Origin: Hetaerina americana
Taxonomy: Eukaryota; Arthropoda; Insecta; Odonata; Calopterygidae
Assembly: GCA_022747635.1 (NCBI GenBank)
Contig: JAKTNV010000003.1
Location: 94,536,454-94,600,453, forward strand
Direction: 5' to 3'
DNA: 64,000 nt
Shown here: one piece after another, positions 1-10,026 of the stretch
Layout of the letters: each line of letters starts with the position of its first letter
How positions within the stretch are numbered: the stretch's first letter is position 1
Made by a program: the position numbers and the translations under genes
Notes under the pieces: model-generated
What the model saw: only the letters and a program-made list of their open reading frames with translations
Told to the model about the DNA's origin: nothing
Databases searched by the model: none

Positions 1-469
1 AAAAGCCTAGCCTTTCGTATGAGAATTATTTCATTGATGCATGTATTTTAAGAATTTACGGTATTTATTTTCCACCACCCACGCCTTCCACTAAATTTTC
101 CTGCGTCTAAACGAAATTAAATCTTTCTGCAATGAGTCTGACCAAGGCGTCCATAAAATGAGATCCGACTTCCGTGAGATGAAACGGGTGGATGGTTTTT
201 GAAATCGTAATTATGAGGTGAAGGAAAACTGCAGATATTTGCGACAACAAGGATAGCTAGCTAACTTTTAGGGGAGTAAAGATGTCAAGTTTAGGATAAA
301 TATAGGAGGGAAAACTCTCGCACATATTTGCTGGAAAATAAAACGTGTACGAGAAAAGGGCCATTGTGGCAAAGATGAGGGCAACAGAATGTAAATAGAA
401 TCGGAACATTTTAAGCTATCACGCCGTACACCGAACCACCTCTTATTACTCCACATCGGATCCCTTGAC
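1..469. other. AT-rich non-coding interval
   Basis: Ordinary AT-rich sequence. I see no gene, repeat end or RNA in it. The short open frames are in low-complexity composition and look like chance. Confidence 0.5.
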
Positions 470-1040
470 CTACGACTATTTCCCCGGGACGTCCACGATG
501 TAGGCTCAGGACGACGTGGACAAAGGCAATAAAAATGAGGGTTTCGGGATGGCTTTGGTGAAGGAATGCGGGGGACGGGATGCGACGCGCATTGCGTGTG
601 GGGAGAGGTGGGTAGACGGAGAGGTATTGAGAAATGACCGTGCAGGCGCGAGAGCGTGCTGTTTCGAAGCGAGGGAATCCGATATTGCGATCTTTATTGG
701 GGGCAATCACTTCCCCGTGATCTATGTCCCCCCGAGCCGCCCTCGGCACCCCCGCGCACTTCTCGTGCCTTTCCCCGGTGAGAAAGGGATTACGGCGTGG
801 GTCAAGTGAAAAGGGATCGCCGGTCCGGCGTCGTCGAGCGAGCCAATCGGAAATACTCGCCACGGGTCTCCGACGTATCTCGCCGATTGTCGCCCACTAA
901 TCACCAACCTCATTCACCCAAGGGGGCTGGGGTCGCCATTATTCTGCGGGTCGCGCAATACGCGCACGTCGCGGTTATCTCACAGCGACGTAAATGGCAA
1001 CGCTTTCACACTGGATGTCGAAGAATGTCAACGCTGAGAA
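470..1040. other. GC- and CpG-rich island
   Basis: This block is clearly richer in G+C and in CpG dinucleotides than its flanks, and it carries overlapping open frames on both strands (for example 516-809 plus and 411-863 minus). Neither translation shows a domain, repeat or family motif I recognise, and both are low-complexity in places, so I do not call genes. It could be a promoter-type CpG island or one of the recurring GC-rich islands in this window. Confidence 0.4.
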
Positions 1041-2300
1041 AATTTCTAGACGGATACCGGTACGTGTGCTCTGTATTTCAGTAAATGTTCCTCGATTTAT
1101 CGTTCCGTTTACAGGACGGCCTTGTCCGCGCGATAGAAGTCACTTTCTGATGCTCTTAGGCGGCATACTTCTTTTGACGCCTAATCCTGTACATGTAAAA
1201 GAATATTTTTCCCGCAGTCTGCTGAATAGGTAAGCTGGAAGGTGCAGTGTTCCAATCCTAGATGACACCCATCAAGGGAAACCTAAAACCTTTTAATGAA
1301 TCACAGTCCAGTTTCATAACAGCTCTCTAATCCATACTTTCGACGCCCGGCTTTTCTTTTGTCAGTGGAATACTACGGTATTTGATTGTTTATTTTGTTT
1401 ATCAGCAAAAATTAAAATGTTGCTCATCCGCATTTAAATTCCTAACATTTTCACATTGCAAGTTGGCAGTTTACAGGTGGTAGTATGCATGGAATATACA
1501 TTTATGCATAACATTTTACATTACATTTGACATGCATTGCATCTATGCATAAAACTTGAAATATATTCAATTATCGTCTAAAGTATTTCCAATATATCGC
1601 GTGATTATCGTATAAAATATATGATCTCTAACGTACACCAAAATATTTATATTTATAGATTGAAAAACTTATTAATTTAAGCATTGTTTCCAATCCGCAC
1701 TCCAATGGATTGCCGATGGTAGCCCCGGGTAATGCTCGTCGCACTTCACAGATCACTGGCCAATGGTATTCCATCAGCTTTCCTTCGTCGTGACGTGAAA
1801 ACCCTTGCGTGCGGAAGTAAAACTCTTTGATTCCAAGCCGAGAGGAAAAAGTCTCAAATGCCGTCGTGTGGGCAGATGACAACCCAAAACAATGTAATCC
1901 CGGGAACGAAAACCTCAGAATTCCGAGAAATCTCCACTTATCGAGAATTTCTTCCGGGAAGTCAAAGTATGACGGAATTCCGGCATTCTCTGTAATCAGT
2001 AATCTGTTAGGCATACTATCAGAACCAAATGTTCCATGCTGGGCAATAAAGGCGTTTTGAATCATTGCCATAAATCTCTATCCAATGCTCCTCAGCTCAT
2101 TAACTCTCACATCGCCCGTGTGCACGTAGTATTACTAGTGCCAAAGGACGTCGAACCGCAATATTTTTGTAAACGTACGTTTATTCAACAAGTACTTTTA
2201 TCGAGCAGGTTAGAGTGACTCCAGGGTTAAAAGGAAGCAGGAGAAAAATTAAAACAACCTAATTTATACTAATATTGTCATGCCTAACAATTAAAAAATA
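1041..2300. other. AT-rich non-coding interval with one unsupported open frame
   Basis: Mostly AT-rich. A 147-codon open frame on the minus strand (1628-2071) begins with ATG but has no motif, signal peptide or similarity I can recognise. I see no other feature here. Confidence 0.4.
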
Positions 2301-2336
2301 GATGATAAATTATAGTTCTGACTATAATTTATCATC
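2301..2336. repeat. Perfect inverted repeat (hairpin)
   Basis: Two 15-base arms (2301-2315 and 2322-2336) are exact reverse complements around a 6-base loop. The stem is AT-rich. No T-run, gene or transposon end is attached, so its role is unknown; a small decayed palindromic element is one possibility. Confidence 0.85.
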
Positions 2337-2506
2337 CATTACACTTGTGGTATCCAGTTTCTCAACCATAACACTTTACTCAAATGTGTCACATTCTCTA
2401 CCTGTGTCTTTGGGGGCGGAGACCATGTCGATGTGATAGTAGAATTTCCCCTTACTCTTTTCAATTCTAATTTACGCGTTATTGGATAGATTTTTACTAC
2501 ATTTTT

Positions 2507-2712
2507 AGGTGCATGTGTATGTTAGTTGATGGTATATATTTGCATGCGTGTAAGTTAAAAAGAGTTTTACATGAATATATACACCTCTGCGGGTGTAACT
2601 TTGCATGTATATTTTGATTTTCGTATGTGATTTTATTTTATTTTACCAGTGGTGGCCTAACACCCACCGCCACACGCCCCGCGGCGGCTTGCGAGGTATT
2701 ATGTAGATGTAC
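2507..2712 (+). repeat. Dispersed GC-cored repeat, copy 1 (long form)
   Basis: The 3' part (2650-2712) contains the diagnostic core: 'CCTAACACC', 'CCGCCACACGCCC', 'GCGGCGGCTTGC', 'GGTATTATGTAGATGTA'. The 5' part (from 2507, 'GCATGTGTATGTTAG') matches the 5' part of the copy at 60451-60655, so the full unit is at least about 200 bp. The unit ends in an ATGTAGATGTA-type tail, as short retroposons often do. The family is not one I can name. Confidence 0.75.
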
Positions 2713-4289
2713 TCTAATTTTCAGGATATTCTATGTTTAAGCTAAACATACATAGTCTTTCCATTCTAGCCCCGCATGCAATTTGTTGGTAAAATAATAA
2801 TTTCAATAACTTTTATGAAGATGTGTTTTCTAAATACTCCTCCTTGGCATTTTATTAAAATTGGATCTATAGGCATATGTTGCAGCATAAAACTGTGGCG
2901 TATATTTAAACATCTTTTCAAAAGCATGTGATAACGAATTAACTTCGTAAACGTAAATTACTGAGAAAACTCTTACAAATTAGGTAGGTATTTAATCAAT
3001 TTTAAACATATTCTCACTTACTCGTATATTGAATGATAGACAAAGTTATGAGTAGGAATACTAAAGTTCTGTCTTGCAATGAGAGGGAAAGAGGGATTTC
3101 AAAGAGAGTAGAGGCAATGATCTTTCGAATTAATTAGGTAAATTTTCAATCACTTTAATTTTATTTTCCATCCCAAAATATTCTCGTTTTTGCGACTTTT
3201 CTATCCATTCTTCAGTGGTATAGACACCGTACAGTCTCTCAATAGTTTAATGCGCAGCTTCTAAACTAAACAAGATAGAAACATGTAATTTACTATTTCC
3301 CATTGAAAGATAATTTTCCAAGATTTTGCATATGCAATATCTAGAATTATGCTACCTATAGAGTAAGTTCCACAAATAGACGCAAAAAATAGAGATTTAA
3401 GAAAGGTGACATTCGAGGAAAATATTAAAATAGAGAAATTGAAATAAAACTAAGTAAGCTAGGAGGGTAAAAAGAAACTTAACATTTCCACCAAAAAGAT
3501 TTTAATATATCACGACTATGGTTTTGATGCTGCGCATCATCAACACCTGATAGTTATTATAGTTCACAGTAGAGTTAGATTATATATTAGCTATAGAATC
3601 CAACTGGATAGAGGAGCCAATTTCTCTCCTTGCTCTATTAAGCTTTTTATAAAGTGCTGTTCTAATGAAAAGTCGCACCACTTTAATTCGAATTGCAAGC
3701 TTGAATTAATCCACTCAGGATTTAAAAGAAAGAGATTGACAAAAATTTGACAGACTATTGCTTTCGATCCAAAACCCTCTGATCATTAGTCAAACTCTCT
3801 ATTCATTGGATAATTGTAGCGTCTGCATTTATAACTTTATACTATACTTTCATTAGTGCCAGTTATTTACATCAATTAAACCATTCTACCTTTGCTTGGA
3901 TGGAAAAATATGAGGAGTGTCATTTCCCTCTCAAATGAAAATAAATAAGAGTTATTTCGCAGCAGGGAAGAGTGCAAACAACTCATCTTTTTTAATAACA
4001 TTTCATTTTTTTATTTACTAAAGCATGAAGGAACGTTAACTCTAAAAACACAAATAAAACCCCTGTTCTAAGTACAGCATCTAAGGAAACGAAAAATTTT
4101 GTAAACCTCTGGATTTAAGCTTTTGAATGAGTTTACTACTCATAAATCTAATCCGGTAGATAATTCTTTCCAATGTTTTTGGAATATTCATTGAAATGTG
4201 ATAAGTGAGTACGCTCTGTGCAAAACATCGAGGATTTAGATATAGAAATATGAGCTCAAGTACCCGTTGACCCGCAATTCTCGGCATAT
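2713..4289. other. AT-rich non-coding interval
   Basis: AT-rich sequence with no open frame worth calling. It holds one decayed ribozyme-like fold, listed separately at 3511-3546. Confidence 0.5.
3511..3546 (-). ncRNA. Decayed hammerhead-like fold
   Basis: Read on the minus strand this has UUGAUGA, a perfect stem with arms UGAUGC and GCAUCA, then CAAAACC and a UAGUC end. The order matches the better fold at 25687-25749, but C3 is U and the GAAA box is CAAA. Either change should stop catalysis. It is probably a mutated relic, or chance resemblance; confidence is low. Confidence 0.25.
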
Positions 4290-4720
4290 GGCGCCCCGAA
4301 GATCTTTCTAAGTGGAAGACGGGGAGTATGGATGGACCCGTTACACCCGCTCATCGGTTCTGTCACGGTCTCAGCTTGCGAAGGAGAATGGAGGAGGGAA
4401 GACGGCGGGAGCCCGTGTCCGGGCGGACGGAGGAAAGGGTGGGGGGGTGAGAACGGCCCCCCTCCACGCCCCCAGGATGGGGTTCCTCTTCTCGGATCCC
4501 CCGGGAAGATTGATGCCTCTAATTTACGGTCAGTGCGGACGTAAAGGGGGCGAGGGTGAGGAAGGTGCGGGGGAGGGCGCCGATTCACCCCATACACCGC
4601 ATTCCGCCCCCGCTTCACCCTCTGCACCTTTCTCCGTATTGCAATATATTTCCCTCCGTCTCTATCTCTCCCCGCCGACCCTCTCTTCCCTTCTTTCCCT
4701 ATTTTCACGGACGCTGTTTG
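4290..4720. other. GC-rich, G-run island
   Basis: A GC-rich block with strand-asymmetric G runs (around 4380-4570), followed by a pyrimidine-rich segment (4590-4710). Overlapping open frames occur in several frames on both strands (for example 4312-4884 plus and 4256-4708 minus). This is what low-stop, low-complexity composition gives by chance. No protein motif is visible. Confidence 0.4.
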
Positions 4721-5879
4721 GCTACGTTTCTTCGGAAAACGATCATTTTCCCCTTTGGCAGGAAAGCAATCTCAAAAGTGAGAAACTTATGTGCCGGCAA
4801 AGCTTGGAACATGTGGGCGTGAGGTTTACGTGTTTGTGCGAGTGGATTTTAGAGAATGAGAGAAGGAGGAGTGATGGACTATGAGGGAATGGAATAAACG
4901 TGGAGATGAGTGAGAACATTAATGGAAAAATAATCAGAGCATAAATAAAGTTGTGAGAGGTTAGCAAGTGGATTTCAGAACAGAACAACGCATGAAAGCA
5001 GAGATTGGAATGAGAGCTGGTGAAGGACTATGGCCGAGTTGTCTCTCTTTACTTATAATACATAGTGCATGACATTTATGTTCACCCTAAATCTTTCACC
5101 AATGATAACAGCATCATCATATCATTCGTTTACCCAAAAGATACTCCAACTTAAGCCAGCACACATACACTTCGCGCACGTTCTTTTTCGGAGCATGCAC
5201 GGTCTAGAAAAAACCTGGTACTGTGAAACGGAAGGAAACTAATTCTCCCCAACAAATTTCTTCCGTAACACCTAACCCATCCTGGTACACTTACTTCTTC
5301 CACATCTGTCACATTCATACGTTGATTCATGCAAGTTCCTCTATTTCTGAGATTTACAACAGTCGAAAACAGGTTCAGAAAATTATTTGACCTTAGCAGC
5401 TCTGTCTTTCATGCACTAATGGGGCTTCATACTTCTTCTTTACAAACCATCAGCAGGATTATAAGGCAATGTCATGTATATAGAGCGCAAGTAGAAAACA
5501 TTATTCGACACTTTACCAAACATTAGCAACGAAAAGAACGTTCAAATCATGTAATATAATAGCCTATCAACCAAAATCTAAATAATAATCAAAATAAAAT
5601 AACTTATCGATGATGACCTTTGTTTAAAAAATCAATTCCTACTCCTATTTTTTCATATCTAATTAAATATACAATTTATTATCAAAATTTGGCTCAGTTA
5701 GCTGGAGTTAGTTGGAATCCACTCAGTCAGAGGTTGTAACCGTTGGCTTCAATCACAGTTTCTGACGGGATTGATACAACTCCTACTTAAATGAGTGAGA
5801 TCAAAGACCAGTTGATTGTTTTAAGATAAGAAGTTCAAATAAAAATTGCGCTTCCCCAATTAAAAGCCCTACGACCCCA
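4721..5879. other. AT-rich non-coding interval
   Basis: No gene or repeat boundary recognised. Short open frames have no recognisable motif. Confidence 0.45.
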
Positions 5880-5992
5880 TTTTGATTTTGCATGTGATTT
5901 TGTTCTCCTATACGGATGGTGACCTAACACCCCCCGCCACACGCCCATTGCGGCAGCTTGAGGGGAATTATGTAGATTTAGATTTGTTATTT
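5880..5992 (+). repeat. Dispersed GC-cored repeat, copy 2
   Basis: It contains 'TTTTGCATGTGATTTTG', 'GGTGACCTAACACC', 'CCGCCACACGCCC', 'GCGGCAGCTTG' and an 'ATTATGTAGATTTAG' tail. Both the AT-rich lead and the GC core match copy 1, in the same orientation. Confidence 0.75.
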
Positions 5993-7096
5993 ACAAACAT
6001 TTACCGAAACAAAAAAATATTCCGTTCACTGTGAGCATGCATGTCCATGAGACTACTGGTAGCACCGGTCTTCAATACGAGCCACGGTCGAAGTCAATTT
6101 CCTGGCAAATTCGTTTGCAAAATCTCGTCTACAAACCCTCTGACAGCTTTTTCACTCAAACCTCAGCCTTCCTTCAACTAAAATGTCATATGGCAAATAT
6201 AATGCTTTTTCTGAATTTCTTCCCGTGATCATGATTAAGAAGTCGTTGCACATATACAAGCCGTCGCTCCATTTCAACGCAAATATATACTCAGGTAAGC
6301 ATGCCTGTCAATATTTGAATTTTTAATGGAATGTCAAAAGTGATCGAAGAAACGAAATGATTTCCCCCTATGGATACGTAACGGCTTAAATTGGAAAAAT
6401 AGTTTACCTTCTCGAAGTGAAAGTTGATTTCTAACGTAGGAACTTCATTTTTTTGAATAGGTATAAATGACGGCGAGGTGAGAATTTAGTATTCATATTC
6501 CACGGTGAATAAATTTAGTTTAGCAATACTTATTCCAGCAGGCCACTGTTTTATTCTCCACGTTTGACATAGTGAATGCAGGTAAATTGAAAAATGAGAA
6601 AGAATGGAACTTAAAGAAAATTGAATCCTATAAAAAAAATTTATTGACGGCAAGACCACATGATTTCCCATACCAGTTATAAAAGGTGAAAATATGTCTC
6701 AGCAGTAGGGTAGCTCATGCAGGAAGCATTGGGATTGTTTCCCTTAATATCTTCTTTCTCCTCCAAAATCACACCCACGTATTTCATTCTGACCCGAACT
6801 GAACTGGCGCTCTCGAGCAACTGGATAGATCCAGTCCGAAATCTCTTTTGTAGCGTAGGTGAGCTCTACGCACCCCTCCACCTGTCCCCCAAACTAAATT
6901 TGAGGAACCATGAAATATGACGTTCGTTGTTGAGCCCTGACATTCGCAATCCACAAACTCTCCAAAATGTCTGTTTCCCAATAGCACACTCGAGTACGCC
7001 CATTCCTTACAAGTGAGACGTTTATTATTTAAGAACTTTTACTGCACCACGGAGCCTTCCGTAGTAACGACAGTCATGTTATTTACCACGAAAGAA
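5993..7096. other. Non-coding interval upstream of the Penelope-like element
   Basis: AT-rich, with no recognisable coding sequence. I could find neither the missing N-terminus of the element nor a second ribozyme copy here, which is consistent with a 5'-truncated insertion. Confidence 0.45.
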
Positions 7097-7126
7097 TTCA
7101 AATTGTATTATTCCTTACAATTTGAA
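7097..7126. repeat. Short inverted repeat just upstream of the element
   Basis: Arms at 7097-7107 and 7116-7126 are exact 11-base reverse complements with an 8-base loop. The pair ends 10 bases before the open frame of the Penelope-like element starts, so it may mark or lie near the 5' junction. This is inference from position only. Confidence 0.6.
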
Positions 7127-7234
7127 CCTTTTTAGATTTTAACATTCCAACAGTTTGGCGCCCAACTCAACGCCACTGATTGGGACACAATAGAGACAAT
7201 AACCCACGACTCATCCCGGAATACTGAAACTGCA

Positions 7235-9286
7235 GTGCGGGAGACGCAGATCAGGAAATTCGAAAAACTATCCGACCGACAACATCCCAGCAGTTTGGGT
7301 CATGGCCCCGAAAAGGACCGTTCAGTCATCAACTTTACGGACTACCAACTGACCAATGCTCACATCTCGATTTTATCGAAAGGACTGAATTTCGCTATTG
7401 CTCCAACAAAAATACCAAAGGAAGAAATCGTCACAGAAGTGGAATATGCCATCCGGAAGCTTCCGAAGGGAGACGCCGATGAAATTAGAGAAGATGTTGC
7501 CCGCATTCTCCGGAACGCAAGACCACCCAAAATGAACATCACGGGAGCCGAACGACGAGCCTTATCCGATCTCCGCGGGAACGAAAACATTCTCATACTC
7601 CCAGCGGACAAGGGAAACTCCACGGTCCTCATGAAGAGAGGTGACTACGAAATGAAGATTTCCCGTATGCTGGAAGACTCCACTTACAGAAAACTTCGTT
7701 CGGATCCCACTGCAAAAGCGGAGCGAGACACCAGGGCGCTGATAAAGAATTCTACCATTCCACGGGAACATCAAACACGTCTGTTCCCATCTGCGGCCAA
7801 GCCACCAAGACTATATGGATTACCCAAAGTCCACAAAGAAGGGGTGCCCCTCAGGCCAATAGTCAGCCAAATAGACGGACCAACCTATAGACTGTCCAAA
7901 TACTTAGCACAGTCACTTCAACCTTACGTCGGACAAACCTCATCTTTCGTGAGAGACTCCACTCATTTCATCGAAATATTGAAGAAGATTACTATCAGCC
8001 CCAACGACATCTTAGTCAGCTTCGACGTTGCATCACTCTTCACAAACGTCCCAATTCAAGAATCGGTGGACATCATCAAAGAGCTCACAAAATCCGGCAT
8101 TCCAGAGGATCATCCGCAGCTGATAGAGTACTGCCTACGGAACTCCTACTTCCTTTGGAGCGGGAGTTTCTTCGAACAACGCGAAGGAGCGGCAATGGGC
8201 TCACCCCTATCCCCGGTGATAGCAGACATCTATATGGAAAAATTCGAACAAACGGCGATCAAATCCCATGATAAAAAACCAAAGTTATGGCTAAGATACG
8301 TGGACGACACGTTCGTAATTTGGCCACATGGACCTGAAGAACTGCAGAGATTCCTGGAGCACCTCAACTCTCAGCATCCGGCAATACAATTCACTATGGA
8401 GACCGAAAAAGACAACCAAATCCCGTTTTTGGACATAATGGTGAAGAGGAGGACCAACGGGAGTATCGGCCACTCAGTATACAGGAAGGCCACCCATACT
8501 GACCGCTACCTGAACGCCCACTCACATCATCACCCGTCCCAGAAGGCATCACTCGTGGCAACACTCCTGCATCGCGCATACAAACTTTCGGATGCAGAAT
8601 CATTGGCCAAGGAAAAGGAACATTTGATGACGACACTGAAGATAAATGGATACAAAGAAGAATTGGTCCTGAAAAGGACCGCTAAAGTGGAAAAACGCCA
8701 CCAGACACCCGACAAGGAGAAACATCAAACTGACAAGCCAGGAACCTATGCCATCATCCCCTACGTCACCGGCACAAGCGAAAAGATCTCGAGGGTCCTG
8801 AAGAAGAAAGACATTGTCACAAGATTTAACTGCGTGACCAAAATAAGCCAGATAATTCCAAGGCCCAAGGACAAGATCCCGAAAGGTCTTCTCGAAGGTG
8901 TGTACCGCGTGCCTTGCTCTTGCGGCAAATCGTATATCGGCGAGACATGCAGGTCCATGAAGACCCGCCTGCAAGAACACAAGAGGGCAACGAAGAATAA
9001 GAAATTCAGCCTATCAGCAGTCGCCGAGCATGCCTGGAGCGAACCCGGACACGACATCAAATTTGACGAAGCCGAGATAATCACCAAGGAAAAAAGATAC
9101 TATCCTCGGCTGATTAGAGAATCAATTGAGATCACAAAAACGCCGAGAAACTTCAACCGGGAAGACGGTTACCACCTGACGAACGCCTGGAAGAGAGTGT
9201 TCCAGAAACCAACCAATCACAACGCAGCAGCGAGAGAGCGAGGGCTATATAAGCGCAGCCAAAATGATATCGGCACTTCGACCTGA
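7235..9286 (+). CDS. Penelope-like reverse transcriptase with GIY-YIG endonuclease
   Basis: A 683-residue open frame encoding the PLE polyprotein, which copies element RNA into DNA and nicks the target. Visible reverse-transcriptase motifs are the 'LPADKGN' segment (near 122-128), 'PRLYGLPKVHK' (near 191-201), motif A 'SFDVASLFTNVP' (near 262-273), motif B 'GAAMGSPLSPVIADIYMEKF' (near 318-337) and catalytic motif C 'RYVDD' (near 354-358). The C-terminal endonuclease has 'GVY' (555-557) and 'YIG' (567-569) with cysteines 561, 563 and 572. R578, H599, E629 and N641 sit where GIY-YIG catalytic or metal-binding residues are expected. The listed start is GTG. In-frame coding-like sequence continues upstream to 7136 (for example 'WDTIETITHDSSRNTE'), so the real N-terminus is probably lost or further upstream. 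No internal stop or frameshift is visible. The protein is probably nuclear. This is the only convincing protein-coding gene in the window. Confidence 0.95.
   Translation: MRETQIRKFEKLSDRQHPSSLGHGPEKDRSVINFTDYQLTNAHISILSKGLNFAIAPTKIPKEEIVTEVEYAIRKLPKGDADEIREDVARILRNARPPKMNITGAERRALSDLRGNENILILPADKGNSTVLMKRGDYEMKISRMLEDSTYRKLRSDPTAKAERDTRALIKNSTIPREHQTRLFPSAAKPPRLYGLPKVHKEGVPLRPIVSQIDGPTYRLSKYLAQSLQPYVGQTSSFVRDSTHFIEILKKITISPNDILVSFDVASLFTNVPIQESVDIIKELTKSGIPEDHPQLIEYCLRNSYFLWSGSFFEQREGAAMGSPLSPVIADIYMEKFEQTAIKSHDKKPKLWLRYVDDTFVIWPHGPEELQRFLEHLNSQHPAIQFTMETEKDNQIPFLDIMVKRRTNGSIGHSVYRKATHTDRYLNAHSHHHPSQKASLVATLLHRAYKLSDAESLAKEKEHLMTTLKINGYKEELVLKRTAKVEKRHQTPDKEKHQTDKPGTYAIIPYVTGTSEKISRVLKKKDIVTRFNCVTKISQIIPRPKDKIPKGLLEGVYRVPCSCGKSYIGETCRSMKTRLQEHKRATKNKKFSLSAVAEHAWSEPGHDIKFDEAEIITKEKRYYPRLIRESIEITKTPRNFNREDGYHLTNAWKRVFQKPTNHNAAARERGLYKRSQNDIGTST
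9242..9260 (+). promoter_or_regulatory. TATA-like box inside the last codons of the element
   Basis: 'CTATATAAGCGC' lies in the coding sequence for the protein's C-terminus. It is about 35 bases before the hammerhead-like core, roughly where transcription starting about 25-30 bases downstream would begin at the ribozyme. In PLEs the 3' part of one copy can serve as the promoter-bearing repeat of the next. The promoter role here is inference. Confidence 0.4.
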
Positions 9287-9322
9287 AGACGCCTGGTGGA
9301 ATCCAGGCGAAACTGTCGTCAA
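9278..9322 (+). ncRNA. Hammerhead-type ribozyme candidate of the Penelope-like element
   Basis: The core reads CUGAAGA (9283-9289), an extra C, stem II GCCUGG/CCAGGC with a UGGAAU loop, then GAAAC, U and GUC, with cleavage expected after C9317. Stem III would be A-U and C-G with a one-base loop. Stem I begins GAC/GUC and then weakens. Hammerheads with very short stem III are known from PLEs. The stop codon UGA of the open frame lies inside the CUGA box. The extra base between the CUGANGA box and stem II departs from the textbook core, so self-cleavage must be tested. Confidence 0.65.
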
Positions 9323-9534
9323 CCATGACAACCAACGCGGCGGGAACCCGGAAAATGGAGACATCCACGAACAGCCTTCTATATTATTTTTTTACTTATC
9401 TTTTCTATATCTTTACTCATGGTATCCGTCATGAATTCTCTTCTCGCAAATTTCTCTTTCGTTGACATACATTTTATTATAACTACTATCTCCCCTTTCC
9501 TCTTAAGTATTCCTCTACATGAACTGCTCCACCT

Positions 9535-10026
9535 TCTCTAGCTAATTTCTTTAGCATTAACATTTGACTTGGTTTTCCTACTTCTCAATAATCTCCCTAG
9601 TTTCGTATTTTTGCAGTTAAGCCTTATCCCATAGCTCTTACAATGTTCCTATGAAGAACTCAATGATAAATCGAATCACTTGGCTGTCTGACTCACTATA
9701 GCTAGATCATCCGCAAACATAGCTGGCTTAATTATTTTGCCACCTACACTTATTCCTAGCTCGAGCACTTCCTATGCTGCCCTAAACATTTCCTCAGCAT
9801 GTACGTTGAAAGGTACCGGCAATAACGGGCAATACTATTTCACTCCCCCTGTCAGCAACTGCCTATTCTGTTTCTCCCTATACTAACCTTATCTGCGCCG
9901 TCTAACTCATGGACATGTTTCGAAAAAGTTGTTAACCCTCCAGTCTACTCGTATAATCCGCAATATCTCCATTAACTTTGTCTTATCTTTATGGTTGAAT
10001 GCCTTCCAAAAATCAAGAAAACACGC
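9535..10026 (-). pseudogene. Decayed non-LTR retrotransposon reverse transcriptase fragment
   Basis: Minus-strand translation in more than one frame gives reverse-transcriptase palm motifs in the correct order. Motif A-like 'FLDFWKAFNHKDKTKLMEIL' lies near 9960-10020. Next comes 'ELGISVGGKIIKPAM' followed by the catalytic 'FADD' (9706-9717), then 'YGIRLNCKNTK' near 9600. This order and wording match non-LTR (LINE-type) elements common in insects. Stops (for example near 9907 and just after 'FADD') and frame changes show that it is dead. The endonuclease domain and both ends of the element are missing. Confidence 0.75.

Larger units (their letters stand above)
7136..9390 (+). mobile_element. 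Penelope-like retroelement, probably 5'-truncated
   Basis: A Penelope-like element (PLE) is defined here by a telomerase-related reverse transcriptase fused to a GIY-YIG endonuclease in one uninterrupted frame. A hammerhead-like fold lies at the stop codon and a GC-rich tail follows ('ACGCGGCGGGAACCCGG', about 9335-9352). The open frame reaches back to 7136, just after a stop at 7133-7135, without any in-frame ATG. Only one ribozyme copy is present, whereas full PLEs commonly have direct terminal copies. Both points fit truncation during target-primed insertion. The 3' boundary is an estimate; I could not identify target-site duplications. The absence of stops over about 700 codons argues for a recent insertion. 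Confidence 0.85.

Noticed and set aside
1628..2071. 147-codon open frame on the minus strand
   Set aside because: ATG start and mixed composition, but no motif, domain, paralogue or intron signal I can recognise. Kept as unsupported.
4312..4884. 190-codon plus open frame
   Set aside because: It crosses a GC-rich island and overlaps open frames in other frames and on the other strand. The protein is low-complexity without motifs.
7155..7175. 'TTTGGCGCCCAACTC', resembling a retroviral primer-binding site
   Set aside because: It lies in the open frame leading into the Penelope-like protein, no LTRs are present, and PLEs do not use such a site. Chance similarity.
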